64,000 bases of DNA from Asterella californica. Lineage: Eukaryota > Streptophyta > Marchantiopsida > Marchantiales > Aytoniaceae. The notes below the pieces were generated by a model. That model saw nothing but the letters and a program-made list of their open reading frames with translations, did no database searches and had not been told where the DNA came from. A program made the position numbers and the translations under genes. Where the stretch lies: NCBI GenBank assembly GCA_036924285.1, contig JAYKYS010000007.1, positions 12,214,001-12,278,000 of the forward strand, in the 5' to 3' direction. Positions 43,413 through 55,400 of this stretch are shown here, piece after piece (position 1 is the stretch's first letter; every line of letters begins with the position of its first letter).

Positions 43413-43889
43413 ATCTTCTGGGGTACCAACCACGTGTCACATCACCCAAGAATAGATGTACTACCCAGTAGTAGATAATTCGGGGTAATCGAAGACATTA
43501 ACCTAAAACGCAGAGAAGATAGAGGACGAGGCACATTAGCATGAGATCAATTGCCTGCTTCCCGCACTGAAAGACAACTGCGCTTTGAGAGATCGATTGC
43601 AATCGTGCTATCGAATTGAGTCGTGGAAGCAAGAAAAGTGGAATTGGGAACTCATAGGATCGAATTGAGGCAAGAGAGAGAGCGAGGTCGATTATGGTAA
43701 ACTAGAAGCACAGTCGAGCTGAAGGAATCTCTGTGGATTTCAAGAAGCATGCATCGAGGGTTGATTAGAGAGGTTTCGAAGGAGGAATAAGAATCGATGG
43801 TGTAGAAGCGCGCGATGGCTCAAGAGAAGCCACTACGGTCTGGATTCGGTCTGTGCACCCTGATGCAGCAAGAAGATGTCTAGAAGAAG

Positions 43890-44831
43890 GTGGACGCGCT
43901 GGAAGCCAACCTCCGCACCACAGAGAAGCTTGCAGCAAAATACAGGGTGGAAGCAGCCGCTTCTGCCAAGGAGTCATCACAGCTGAGGAAGAGCAACCAG
44001 GAGTTGCAGGCACGTCTACAGCAGCGTGACCAGGAGGTTCTGCGAGTCAAAGATAAGATCACCTCTCTCGCAGAAGAGAAGACGACATGGAGGGCACTAC
44101 GGGAATCCACAGAAGCACAAGCTGCAGCAGAGAAGATGCAGCGGGAAGAAGCAGAAGCCCGAGCAAAAGGACTTATGGTGCAGACGGTGGAAGCACTTTG
44201 CAAGAAGTTCAACTTCACTACGGGTAGGAAGCTTCTCACCCTAGCTAAGGAGTGGAATGACGATTCCAAGACGATGTTAGTGGAGTGCAAGGACAGCATG
44301 TTTCGCTACCTGGATCGGCAGTTTGAGGACTTGAAGACTCTTTACGGTCTTCTCTCGATCTCACGGTCAGCAGCTACATCTTCTCATGCTCCAGGACCAG
44401 CGATCGGGACAGATTTGGAGAAGGAGGAGTTTGACCTCGCTGTCCACTTGGTAGTGACAGCGTTGGAAGCCGAGAAGATCCCAGAAGAAGTCTCGAAAGA
44501 TAGTGTGTCTTCTGGAAGACGAGAAGTAGAGTTGTCTTCCCATGTATTTCGAGTGGAGGAGGTGACTTCCTCTGACCACTGTGAAGTCATCCCAGCTCCT
44601 AGCGTCGAACCAGTGTCACAGAAGAGCGAGGAAGCGCATGTGGACTCAGCTTCCCAGAAGACGCTTCCGTCTTTCGAAGTCGTCCCAGAAGAGCAAGCCA
44701 CGAACATCGAGGAGGAAGCCACCTCAGTCACACTCGAGGTACCAGCATGGCTTTCCATTTTATCAGAGGTCGATTTAAGAGTTCAGATAAGAACAGATCA
44801 GGAGGAGATCACACTTAGCAAATTAGAGTAG
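43890..44831 (+). CDS. C2 coiled-coil protein (uninterrupted homologue)
   Basis: 313 codons from ATG (MDALEANLRTTEKLAAKY). A longer reading from an ATG at 43818 is closed by a TAG near 43878-43880. The N-terminal 110 residues are a strong coiled coil (SNQELQARLQQRDQEVLRV, AEKMQREEAEARAKG). Then follow the conserved block CKKFNFTTGRKLLTLAKEWN, the site FRYLDRQFEDLKTLYG (the point where C1 carries gypsy-1), DLEKEEFDLAVHLVVTALEA, and an acidic Ser/Glu-rich tail. No enzyme motif. The open frame in an otherwise decayed neighbourhood suggests younger age or selection; function unknown. A long antisense frame (44299-43880) is a shadow of this gene. Confidence 0.65.
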   Translation: MDALEANLRTTEKLAAKYRVEAAASAKESSQLRKSNQELQARLQQRDQEVLRVKDKITSLAEEKTTWRALRESTEAQAAAEKMQREEAEARAKGLMVQTVEALCKKFNFTTGRKLLTLAKEWNDDSKTMLVECKDSMFRYLDRQFEDLKTLYGLLSISRSAATSSHAPGPAIGTDLEKEEFDLAVHLVVTALEAEKIPEEVSKDSVSSGRREVELSSHVFRVEEVTSSDHCEVIPAPSVEPVSQKSEEAHVDSASQKTLPSFEVVPEEQATNIEEEATSVTLEVPAWLSILSEVDLRVQIRTDQEEITLSKLE

Positions 44832-46417
44832 GCAGCAGGTTAGGAGGACAGTTGACTTACTAATTTTAGTAAGAAGCGAAGTTTATTATCTTGGGAGGGA
44901 CAACTCCCCTTGTAATTTTAGATGACTGTCCATGTGCCAGAGTAGGCAGCATAGGAATAGAAAGTAAGTTTCCAAACTGAGAAGGGAACCGACTGCATGT
45001 GAGATGGTGGCCTTCTGACAGCGCCCCATTTCCCTTGGCTGCGAGTGAGGATTGGAGAGGAACTCTCTCCTGCGACTCAAGTACAGAAGTATAAAGTAGG
45101 ACACATAGTAGGATTTCAAACACACATGTGAGAGACACGTTATACACATTATGTCCGTTGGTAGAGACATACGAATAGAATTAGATTACACAGGAGGGAT
45201 CTACATTCTCGCTTCCAGCAGTGGATCGAAGATGTAGATAGAGATAATGGACAGTCTAGAGCAGGGAACGGCATCATCATGCAGTCCTGTTCCTAAGCTA
45301 GTGTGTTGAGGAGTAGGAGCAGAAAGTGGAGGGAGTGAGCTTCCCGAAACCAATGTACCTTCTTCTCGAGGAATTGATTTCAGATTTGAGTGTAGAAGCT
45401 TTGTCTATGTCTTCTGGGGTAGTGGGTTTTCTCGAATTCACACCCAATTGTGCATGAGAAGCCGCCTTCTTGAGTGGCAATGATTGTTAGAAGCTGTGCA
45501 GAGTCGAAGCTTATCTCATCCAGTGGAGCACTTAAGATCCACGTACGGACAATCCTATGGATAAGCGATCTCTAACGACAGAGTAGTCAGAACAACGACA
45601 GAAGAAGAAAGAAGCCTTCTTTCCACAGCAAAAGACGACATCCTCGAGTAGAAGACTGTGTAACTATAAGCCAATTTGTGATTTTCTTCCTAAAATTACT
45701 ACAAGCAGAGATGGCTTGTTAGTCAGGATCCGGACTAGAAGCCTGTCGGAGTCTTAATTTCTTGTTTTCAATCTTGTTTTCTCTTGTTTGTCTCTTCTTT
45801 CTCATCTTCCCTCATATTCTCATCTTCCTATCTTCTTCTAGTGAGCTTCCGAGACTTCTAGTGAGCTTCCGAGACTTCTATTGAGCTTCCGTGAAGGTGA
45901 ATGTCATTGTAGTGTTGCAAGAAGACCGTTTCCGTAAATAGAAGCTTAGGAAGACTACAGGGGGCATACACCATGTGATTGATCTAACTCCGTTGAAAAT
46001 TGGAAGAGCAATGTGTGATAGACAGTGATAATTTGACGTCTATGAAGTAGGAGTAGTCTTCTAGAGGTGCGAGAAGCCGAGTTGAATCCCAAGAAGTCGA
46101 GAATTGCTTCGGGAAGACTGCCGTGAGAAGACTGAAAGCCGTGACCTAGAAGCAGAAAGCGTTTTCCCAAGATTCTTTGTAGATATCTGTGTGATATTTT
46201 AGGTTGTAGTTGTTTGTTTAGGTCCAACGCACCTTTTGAAGGGTCTGGAAGCCGTGTGGTTTTGTGAGAAGACAGGATTTCTAGGTACAACTCGTGTGTT
46301 TGTGTGTTTGAACATATCTTAGAACTTAGAGCAGCAATACTTGTGCAAATCTTCTGTGGGAACGATATCTTTTATGCTAAATGAGCTAAAGGAGAAATCT
46401 TGCGACACTACAATCAT

Positions 46418-49400
46418 TCGAATGATGAAAAAGACGATAATGAGACTCAAGCTCATGATTATCTTAAGAGAAGAAATGACACAAGAGGTGTTGTTACAAC
46501 CATTTTCTTTCATTTTATCTATGATAGATTATTCTCGAATGGAATTGATGATGTTCGTACTCTTTTAGCGAGTCGTTATTGCACGAAGATTAGAAGAGTA
46601 GAAAGAGTAGTTACAAGATGGAGAAGCTATCAGTGTTTCATGAGAAGGACAATGAAGATGTAGAGCCGGTTGTTCGAGATTACAAAAAGAGTTACATGGA
46701 AAACAACGTGAGAAGGAAGGAAGAATGGATGTTGTTACTGCCAGAGTTTTTCGAAGATTTTGCTCTTATGTGGTATGAAGATCGAGCGAAGAACAAGACA
46801 CTTGATGCAGTTGAGGACACATGAGAGACGTTGAATAATGCACTCATAGAAGAGTTTCTTACAGAAGATAGTTATAAGAAGCTCATGGTGGAGCTTATTC
46901 ATTTGAAACCAGAAGACGACGAGAAAGTTCAACAGTATGTCGAAAGGGTGGATAAGTTGGAGCAACGGTTTCGGACGGTTCTATTGAAGAGTGGAGACAA
47001 CGTGGAGCTAACGGTGACGAGGATTGGAGCAATGCTGACCAAGTACTTGGTGGGAGGGTTGAGACCTTCAATTCGAACCCAAGTGAGATACGAGAAGCCA
47101 ACAACCAAAGCGGAGGTCATCAAGATTGCAACAAATATGGAAGAGAGTTTGGATGAAAGTGTTATCATCCAACCTCATCATGTCGCTCTGGTGTCGACTC
47201 TGACTCGTGGTGTAGCCACAACGATAAAATTTGCATCATCATAATTGATGATCACTTCAACGTCAACTCCTACTCCAACGGTGGTGCCAAGATCGTTTGT
47301 CCCTACAGCGATGTCTACTATCACCTCTAATTTTCATACCGAGTTGAAGAGCATCACCGATACTCTTGCGGATCTCAAGATAAACGTGGTGCAGTTACGA
47401 GAATGGAGGAACAAAGGTGGAGGAGGAGGTCAAAGAAGTTATGACAACAATCCCAATCGAGTGATTAATTTGTGGTCTTCTTCCTCAAATTAGTACAAGA
47501 AGGGATGGCTTGTTAGTCAGGATCTGGACTAGAAGCCTGTCGGAGTCTTAATTTCTCGTTTTCATCTTGTTTTCTCTTGTTTGGATTTTCTCTTCTTCTC
47601 CATCTTCCCTCATCTTTCCATCTTCCTATCTTCTTCTAGTGAGCTTCCGAGACTTCTATTGAGCTTCCGTGAAGGTGAATGTCATTGTGGTGCTGCAGGA
47701 AGATCATTTCCGTAGACAGAAGCATGGGAAAGCTATATGGGGCATACACCATGTGATTGATCTAACCCCGTTGAGAATTAGAAGAGCAATGTGTGATAGA
47801 CAGTGATAATTGACGTCTACAAAATAGGAGCAGTCTTCTAGAGGTGCGAGAAGTCGAGTTGAACTCCCAGAAGCCAAGAATTACTTCAGGAAGACTGTCG
47901 TGGGAATACTAGAAGCCGTGACCTGGAAGTAGAAAGCATTTTTCCGATATTCTCTGTAGATATCTGTGTGATATTTTAGGTTGTAGTTGTTTGTTTAGGT
48001 CCAAGGCACCTTCTGAAGGGTCTAGAAGTCGTGTGATTTTGTGAGAAGATGGGATTTTTAGATAAAATCAGTGTGTTTGTGTGTTTGAACAGTTCTTAGA
48101 ACTTAGAGCAGCGATACTTGTGCAAATCCTCTATGGGAACGATATTTTTTATGCCAATGGAGGAATCACATGTTGGACGTGTGGAGGTTCTCATTTTCAA
48201 CGAAACTGTCCTAACAACGGAGTAAGGGTGCTGAAACTGTCAGAATGAATGTTGGTGGAAGAAATTCATCACAAGCACGAGACAAGAGAGTGACTATTAT
48301 TGATGTAGTGCGAGATCCCATATATGAGAAAGGAGAGAACTCGAACTCTTCTCATGCACCGGTGGAGCTTTTAGCACAAGAAAAGAAAAAGACTCGATTT
48401 TTTTATGTAATGGTTTTCATGAAGAGTCACCAAGTAGAAGTACTCGCTCGAGTAATATTTTGCATAAACCAAGGGAGCCAAGAAAGAAGTTGGAGATGTC
48501 AGATTTCATCATTTCATCTTCTCAAGTGAGATATGATGTGGTTGAACATATGGTGTTCAAAAAGCCAACATCACGGTTGACCAATTGATTGCACTCAACC
48601 CCAGTTTACGAAAGAAACTCTGAAGAGGACTGAGTTCTAAGAGAAGCAAGAAGAAGAAATCCAAGAGCAAGACATCAAAGTTTGTGGGAGTTGGTATGAT
48701 GGATGTGCATGCTTCAGAGGTATGCACTAGGGCTTCAAAGATTGAAGTCCGATTGAATGATCACTATGTCTTTGACGTCTTGGTGGATGAAAGGTCTGTT
48801 GTAAATGTCATATCGGAGAAGTCGATGGATATAGAACCAACTCGCCCGGCTAGCATTGTCATGGAGATGACTAACAAGCAACGGATAAGACCTCTTGGTG
48901 TGTTAGAGAAGATAGTTGTGTCCGTGATGGGAGTTCAAACACTGATGTCCTTTCAAGTGCTAAAGGACTCTAGTTATGATTTGCTCCTAGGTAGGCCTTG
49001 GTTGAAAGCTATGCGCATCATAGATATGTGACACAAGAGATATTTACGATTGGGTCTAGAGATCACAGAGTGATAATATCTCTCTCGAGTGTTGGAGTTG
49101 TGACTTCTGAGTCTTATAGATCCACTAATGACTATTGGGAATCTAATACGGAGGACGATCAGAGTGTCTTAGAGATAGATACATGAGATTCTTACGATCA
49201 AGAATCCTCGTCTGATGAGGAAAGTTTTGATCGAGATGAATTAGTACATCAACTTAGTGCTATTGATTTGTTGTCTCGACCAGCAGTGAAGAAAGACCTT
49301 GACAAAGAAGAGTTGAGTGAAGCAAAGATTCTGAGAAGATTCTCTACACTAAAGTTTGGTATAAATGTCACTCAAGATGAGAAAAATAGATTCTTAGATA

Positions 49401-51550
49401 TATTTTAGAAATATATTCATGTACTACAAGATATATTTTAGTTACAAGGATTTAAAGGAGGTGACTCTAGAGACTCATCAAATCGAACTAAAGAAGAACA
49501 CAAGACCAGTTCGACAGAAGCAGAGAAAGATCAATCCTACAATGACAATGATGGTCAAGGAGGAGATAGACAAGTTGAAGGAGGCAAGTTTCATCTACCA
49601 GGTGAAGAACTCAGAATATATTTTACCCATTGTGATTGTCAAGAAAAAGAATGATAAGCTACGAGTGTGCATAGACTATAAGCTGAATGCACCAAGAAGG
49701 ATTATTATCCTCTGTCATTTATAGATGAAATTTGGAAAAAGTTGTTGGTCATAAGTGGTATAGCTTTGATGATGATTATAGTGAGTATAATCATATCAAG
49801 ATAGCACAAGAGTACCAACAATTGACTACATTCACTACTCCTTGAAGAACATTTGCATTTCGGATGATGGCATTCGGATTGTGTAATGCTCCGATCACAT
49901 TTCAGAGGTTCATGAACAAGATGTTTGAAGCATTCATAAAAAAATTTGTCCATGATTTCATAGACGATTTTTGCATGTACGAAAGAGAGGAGGACCATTT
50001 TGATCATGTGATCAAAGTTTGTAGCGATTGGATCTTTGGTTCTAAATCTAGAGAAACGCATCTTTGGTTCTGAAGAAGATCTATTGTTGGGACACACCAT
50101 TTTCAAGAATGAGATTGCAGTAGATCATGAGAAAGTGAAGAATATTGTGGATCTTTCATTTTCGATCAACTTGACAAAGTTGAGATAATTTTTTGGCATG
50201 GTTGGATATTATCGTAGGTTTGTCTTTTCTTTCTCGGACAAAACAATAGCTTTGACTATGTACATGAAGAAGGGAGTTGATTTTGACTTAATAGTGCATG
50301 ATCAAAAGACAAAGGAGACATTTGAGGAGTTGAAAAAAGCATTGGTGATAACTCCTATACTTGCTAAACTTGAGTGGAGTTAAGCCTTTATTCTATATAC
50401 AGATGCTTCCAATGTAGCAATCGGATGTATATTAAATGTTAGATGAGAATGGGCATGATCATCATATAGCTTATGCTAGTAGGCAAATGGTTCCTGCAGA
50501 GAAGAATTATTCTGTGACTGAACGAGAAGGATTAGCCGTGATTTTTGGATTGAAGAAATTTCGACATTACTTGCTAGGAGAGAAAATTTCCATAGTCATA
50601 GATTACAAGGCTTTAAAGTATATCTTTAATAAGCTTAATGTCAAAAGTCGTATTGCTTGTTGGAAGATCCTTCTAATAGAATACGATTACATGATCGAAG
50701 ATAGACCAGAGAAAAAACATGCAAATGTTGATCTCTTGTCGAGGGCTTATGATGATGAGGGGGAAGAACCGTTTGATGATTCATTTTCAGACGAGCAAGT
50801 GATGATCATCACGAGCACTGAGGAGGTACTAGACGAGTACAACAAGAGAGTTTGTAAGGAGCATGACTACTGCTATCCTGCAACACGTTTCTATCAAACC
50901 ATGAGTAACGACGTCATACAAACCAAATACTAATGATCTTGCAGAGAAGACCAATCTTACACTTGTATGATGCTCGTCAAAGATGTTGGTGTTGAGACAA
51001 CGAAACATATTTGAGATAAAAGACTACATGCCATCTTATGGAAGTATCAAATGACAACAACGACTTTTATTGGGTATTTCTCATTTCGACTTGTTTATGG
51101 AGTAGAGTCCAAGTTGCCAATCTAATTCGAATTGAATACTTTTCAAACTATTCAACGAAAGTTGAAGAGGTCGAGGAGAGAAGATGTCGTCAGATCAAGG
51201 AAGGAGCAACTCATGGAGTTGGAAGAGACTCGAGCGAAAGCAATGATCCGGATGGAACGAGCTCAAGCGTATCAAAAGAAGATTTATGACAAACAATTGG
51301 GCAAGAGGGAGGTAAAACTTTTTCAAGTCGGAGATTAGGTAATGTTGTATGATGCTATCAGATTTAAGAGGGCTAGGAAGAAGTTTCTTCTTAGATATTT
51401 TGGTCTTTTTGTTATAGATAAGGTGTGGAGCAACTTCATATGACTTTCAAGAGTTGGGAGGAAGAAGAGTCGATAAGGTCAATCATGACAAGTTGAAGTT
51501 GTTTCATCGATGAAAGTTTTCTCTTCACTCCGAGGATAGAGCAAAAATTT
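46418..51550 (+). pseudogene. gypsy-3 gag-pol remnant
   Basis: Collinear with gypsy-2 from before the gag start (46618) to the end of integrase. Many stops: for example the Trp of DTWETL is now TGA near 46824. Recognisable pieces are gag 46618-47244, knuckle region near 48170 after the C fragment, protease remnant near 48780 (VLVDERS, active-site residues altered), reverse transcriptase 49419-50110 (FIDDFCMY intact), RNase H and start of integrase 50436-50850, and integrase end 51132-51340. About 590 bp, including the first catalytic Asp of integrase, are deleted near 50845. The junction RNase H-integrase frame is intact here, unlike gypsy-2. Confidence 0.9.
47463..48152 (+). mobile_element. 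C-family 3' fragment in gypsy-3 gag
   Basis: Matches the last about 650 bp of C1 (35215-35860) and C2, but stops about 45 bp short of the C terminus. It interrupts gypsy-3 between the Gly/Asn-rich linker and the zinc knuckle. Flanks show no clear duplication. It is either an independent truncated insertion or a product of recombination with C2 located 1 kb upstream. Confidence 0.75.
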
Positions 51551-51565
51551 AATCCGCGGGTAAAA

Positions 51566-52449
51566 TATAACGACATATGTTATACGTAGAAAATTTATCT
51601 ATTAGTAAAGTGTTTAGTTAAAACTGAGTGTGAAGAATGTTTATTTGCTACTCAAGTACTTTAAAGAGGTATCAAGTTAGTCATGACTAGCTAAAGTTAG
51701 TTATGATAAACTTAGTTGTACTTTTGGACGAAATTTAGATATTTCTTAAAGAGTGAGCACCACTATCTTGTCATCTTGTCTAAAAGGTAGAAAGGAGGTG
51801 AAAAATATCTCTTATCTCTTTTTTGAGTTGATATTAGTGATGGGACTAAAGTTATGGACTTTGTGGGAATTAAAAACAAGAAGAGACTTCACATCTTTTT
51901 AGTGGGTCCTAGTGTAGAAGGGGGTGCAAAATTTGAGATTCTTTGAGAATATTCTAGAATCCTTATAGAAGTTGTTGACTTTGAAAGAATAAGCCCATGT
52001 GAAAAGATAAGAAGCTCATGTGCTTAATGCTTTTATCTTAAGTAATATCTTAGTAAAACCGAATAGAAATAATTACGCCTGAATTACCGGAAGGTACCAA
52101 AATATTAAACCCAGAATGTATAAATAGAGGAGTAGAGAAGAGCTCCTCATCCTTATTTTCACATAGTCGTAATGACAACTTGAACAATATAGAAAGAATG
52201 TGAGATTTTAGCATGTGAGAACTTGAGAGACGTCGTTAGAATGAAGAATTTTAGTTTATGAGTTTGTGGGTGTGTGAAGGATTGAACTTGGCATTTTTCT
52301 TTTCAAGTTAATGGTGTGTTTCCATCAAAGTCATCAGAGGTGACCCCTGAGTGAGAGATAAGTCCGACATCTTGTAAGTTGATTGATGATTATCGTGGAG
52401 GTTGAGAGATTGAGGAATAGTTGATCGATAAGACCGTTGAAGGTTTACA
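51566..52449 (+). repeat. 3' LTR of gypsy-3
   Basis: Starts TATAACGACA (TGTAACGACC in relatives) and ends AAGGTTTACA. TATA box at 52119-52126. About 884 bp. Here the LTR end is normal, which fixes the LTR border for the whole family. Confidence 0.88.
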
Positions 52450-55400
52450 TGTCGTGAAAGCCGCACAACCTCTCGTATAATTCTTTCTTCCACTTGACGT
52501 TTGAGGTGACAATATGTGCATGATCGTCATCATGTGACGCATAATAGTGTGTTGTGGTCGACGTTAAAGAATCTTTATGGGCTCACGAGTGAAATTCTCA
52601 TTCCAATCTAAATAGCAAGCAGCAAGACAACCTCTTGAGTCTTAATATAATGATATGTTTTGTCGCAAACTTGTGGATGATTGAGTTGAAAGTTTCTGAC
52701 ATATAAATCTCTCACGTTTGTGTGTAAATGTCCATCTTACTCGGTGTAATGGATGTCGTAAAAAACTGCAACATAGTCACGAGGGTAGGCGAATCTGCAC
52801 AAGTTCTAACGAAATACTAGTAAGCTTAGGATAGTGGATTCAAACAAAGCGATCCAACCAACTACTGAGTAGGAAGTTTACCTCATTGGTAATGTTGGTC
52901 CGATGTAAGTCGATTCAAGTCAAACATGTTGCAACAAGATCTTTTTTTGATGGATCATTGCAAAGTGTGTGATCGTCTGTCAAATGATGACAACATTAAG
53001 AATGTCTATGACCAACATCTCATGAGGTACTGTCATCTCCTTGCGGATATCGACCATGTTGGTCTCGTTGATCTCCGTGCGTTCAATTGGCAGCATGTGT
53101 ATATCCAACCCTTCAGCTTGTTGGCTATGCCATGTGTTTGCAACTCGAGATACATGAACCGTCTAGACGTACTCGAATCTCCATCTGTCAACTGCTGCAT
53201 CTCTGTCACTTGCTGCTAATCCTCAACTCAAATACATGGTCCTTGACCATGAGTTGTTCTCAGTCTCTATTCGAGTCATGTTCACCATCTCGATCACTTT
53301 ATCATCACGAGATGAAAAGACATGTTCGATTATAGCTTTTTCGACTTGAGTTGTATCTCGCTACTAGCCACTCAAACTTGACTTGGCCGTAACAATAACT
53401 TAAAAAAGTTATTCTGATCTGTCTGGTTGAAGTCTATTAAAGTCCATCCATGAAAATGATAAAAAGTCCATCTATTTTGAGATCATTCATGTACGTCTAC
53501 AGAAGTTCTTCGTCTTCTTGTCAATAAATTGTGTTGTGTTTGACGTCTACGTCTTTGCTCCATATTATGCAGCTCAAAGTAAGCTTAAGATCATTCTTCT
53601 AGCCTTTCAGTTATTCAGTTTTAAACTCCATGTGTTATTTTAAAGACTTAAACTTGTATTCTTTTCTTTCAAGTTTTGTTGATGTTTCATAAGTCAAATC
53701 TTATTGAAATAGTCTCTTTCATTTGTTGACTGTTTATGTCTTCCTTTCGACAGTTTTTACTTTGTAAGTCTTCCATCTTATGCTCTATATGTATTTTCTG
53801 AAGCCTCAGCTCACCTCAAGACAGTTTCTGTCCGCTGCTTTTGTAAAATCTTACAGACCTCAGCATGAGTCTAGTACACTTTGATTTGTGCGAATTGACA
53901 TCCACTATGTAGCACCAACTCATGTTTTGGGTGGTTTCATGAAGTTACCTTCGGTGGTTCTTCTTTCACTTGAAGAGCATATGGATTAACAAGTATGTTC
54001 ACTCAAGACGTGTAGCATATATTTACATATGTTCGTACTTCAGTCTTTGATTTTGCTTATTCATCTAAGATTGTGATTGCTATTCCGTGCGTTTCATTGA
54101 TTCGCCAATCATTGATTTTCTTTCTAATCTGTCCACTACTCGGATACAAGAGAGATTAGAATATCATCACCTAGGTACTTTTCTTGTCTGTTGATCATAT
54201 GTGATTTGTCTACTCTTTGTCTCATTTTGCAGTTTTGCATCTTATGTTATTTTTGTTTGCTGTAAGCTTTTCCTCAAGCTTTGTTCTTGTTCCTAGCATC
54301 TTAAGCCATATGTTTTCATCTTCCTTTTTCCGCTGTAGTATGTTGCACTACGAGTATAGCAGAAAAGCTAGAGAAGTAGATGTATGACCTGCGTGGTTCT
54401 CGACGTCAAATATTTCCTTCGTAGCTTATCAGTCAAATCATCTTGTGGAGTATGGAGTATTTATTTCAGATGTTGGTGTAATCACAATGTTGATCTGTCC
54501 ATTACATATCTGGTCAGCGTCTACAGTTCAAATCGAAATACCTCCGAGATCTAATTACTGAACATGGGTGTATCGAAGATCCTTTGATGCTTACTTTTGT
54601 CTTTTTCTCATTATGGATACATTAGGGTTCTTGTCGCCCGCTATGTATGCATGTCCTACATTTTTTGAAGTTCTCTTTCTTATAGTTTCTGTGCTCGAAT
54701 GAATATAGCGGAAAAGTGAGGAGATATATTTTTTGGTGCTTCTATTGAGTTTTACACGTTATGTAACTTTTGATGTTATACTATCATTTTACTCTTACTA
54801 CTTGCTTGATTGTCTTCTTGCACGACTTAGGCTTTGTGTGAACCCCTGGTCTGATAGGACGCACAGAATTGTTAGATATTGAGATAATGATATGATAGTG
54901 TAGTTTGTCATTAAGTTTTTCTAGGCGAGAATATTATTTCTGATAAGTCTTAGGCATACCGCGGACAGATCAAACAACTCAACTCTTATTGGACCCCAAA
55001 GAAGGTGTCGTCGGAGTACACCGAATTCATAATCCAAATACGATACACTAACTTGTCAATGAGCACTTATCGTCTACAAGCACCTGATTCAAGTCAGGAG
55101 AATGACGAGCCAACACTTCTGTTTGTACCTCCTCTTCTTTCATCATCCATCTTTCAAGTGTCTCTCGAATCTATCGTATAAAGCGATCTTTGTCATTCTA
55201 GAATCCAAAAAATGAGACTCGATACAAGAGCTAACCCTACACCTCTTCATGAACTATCTAAATGTTCAAAGTCCAAGCTCGTGCACAAATCGACATGATA
55301 AAAATGTCGATTCACATTCAGAACATCATGATACAACTCCATCTCTGTCAATCTCCATATAAATGTGTGGTCTTGTGGACATTGGAGCTTCAGAGAGTAC

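Larger units (their letters stand above)
43159..46412 (+). mobile_element. element C2: deletion derivative of C1, nested in gypsy-3
   Basis: Starts TGTGGTGCTC and ends GCGACACTACA, the same termini as C1. Flanks are GTCGT (43154-43158) and ATCAT (46413-46417). The uninterrupted site in gypsy-2 reads GTCAT, so both copies of a 5-bp duplication have each gained one transition. It is 3254 bp against about 7.8 kb for C1: the leader, SINE-like insert and N-terminal protein segment are missing. The coiled-coil gene and 3' tail are kept. Confidence 0.88.
40436..52449 (+). mobile_element. gypsy-3: old, decayed relative of gypsy-2
   Basis: LTRs at 40436-41317 and 51566-52449 match the gypsy-2 LTRs with many transitions and small indels. 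The internal order is the same as gypsy-2. It is interrupted by C2 (43159-46412) and by a C-family 3' fragment (47463-48152), carries a telomeric repeat insert, and lacks about 590 bp of integrase. Flanking five bases are TGGTC (40431-40435) and TGTCG (52450-52454), at best an eroded target duplication. Confidence 0.93.

Noticed and set aside
43880..44299. 139-codon minus-strand frame opposite the C2 coiled-coil gene
   Set aside because: Mirror frame of a Gln/Glu/Lys-rich coiled coil; the same shadow appears opposite the C1 gene at 15054-15641. Ser/Cys-rich nonsense composition.
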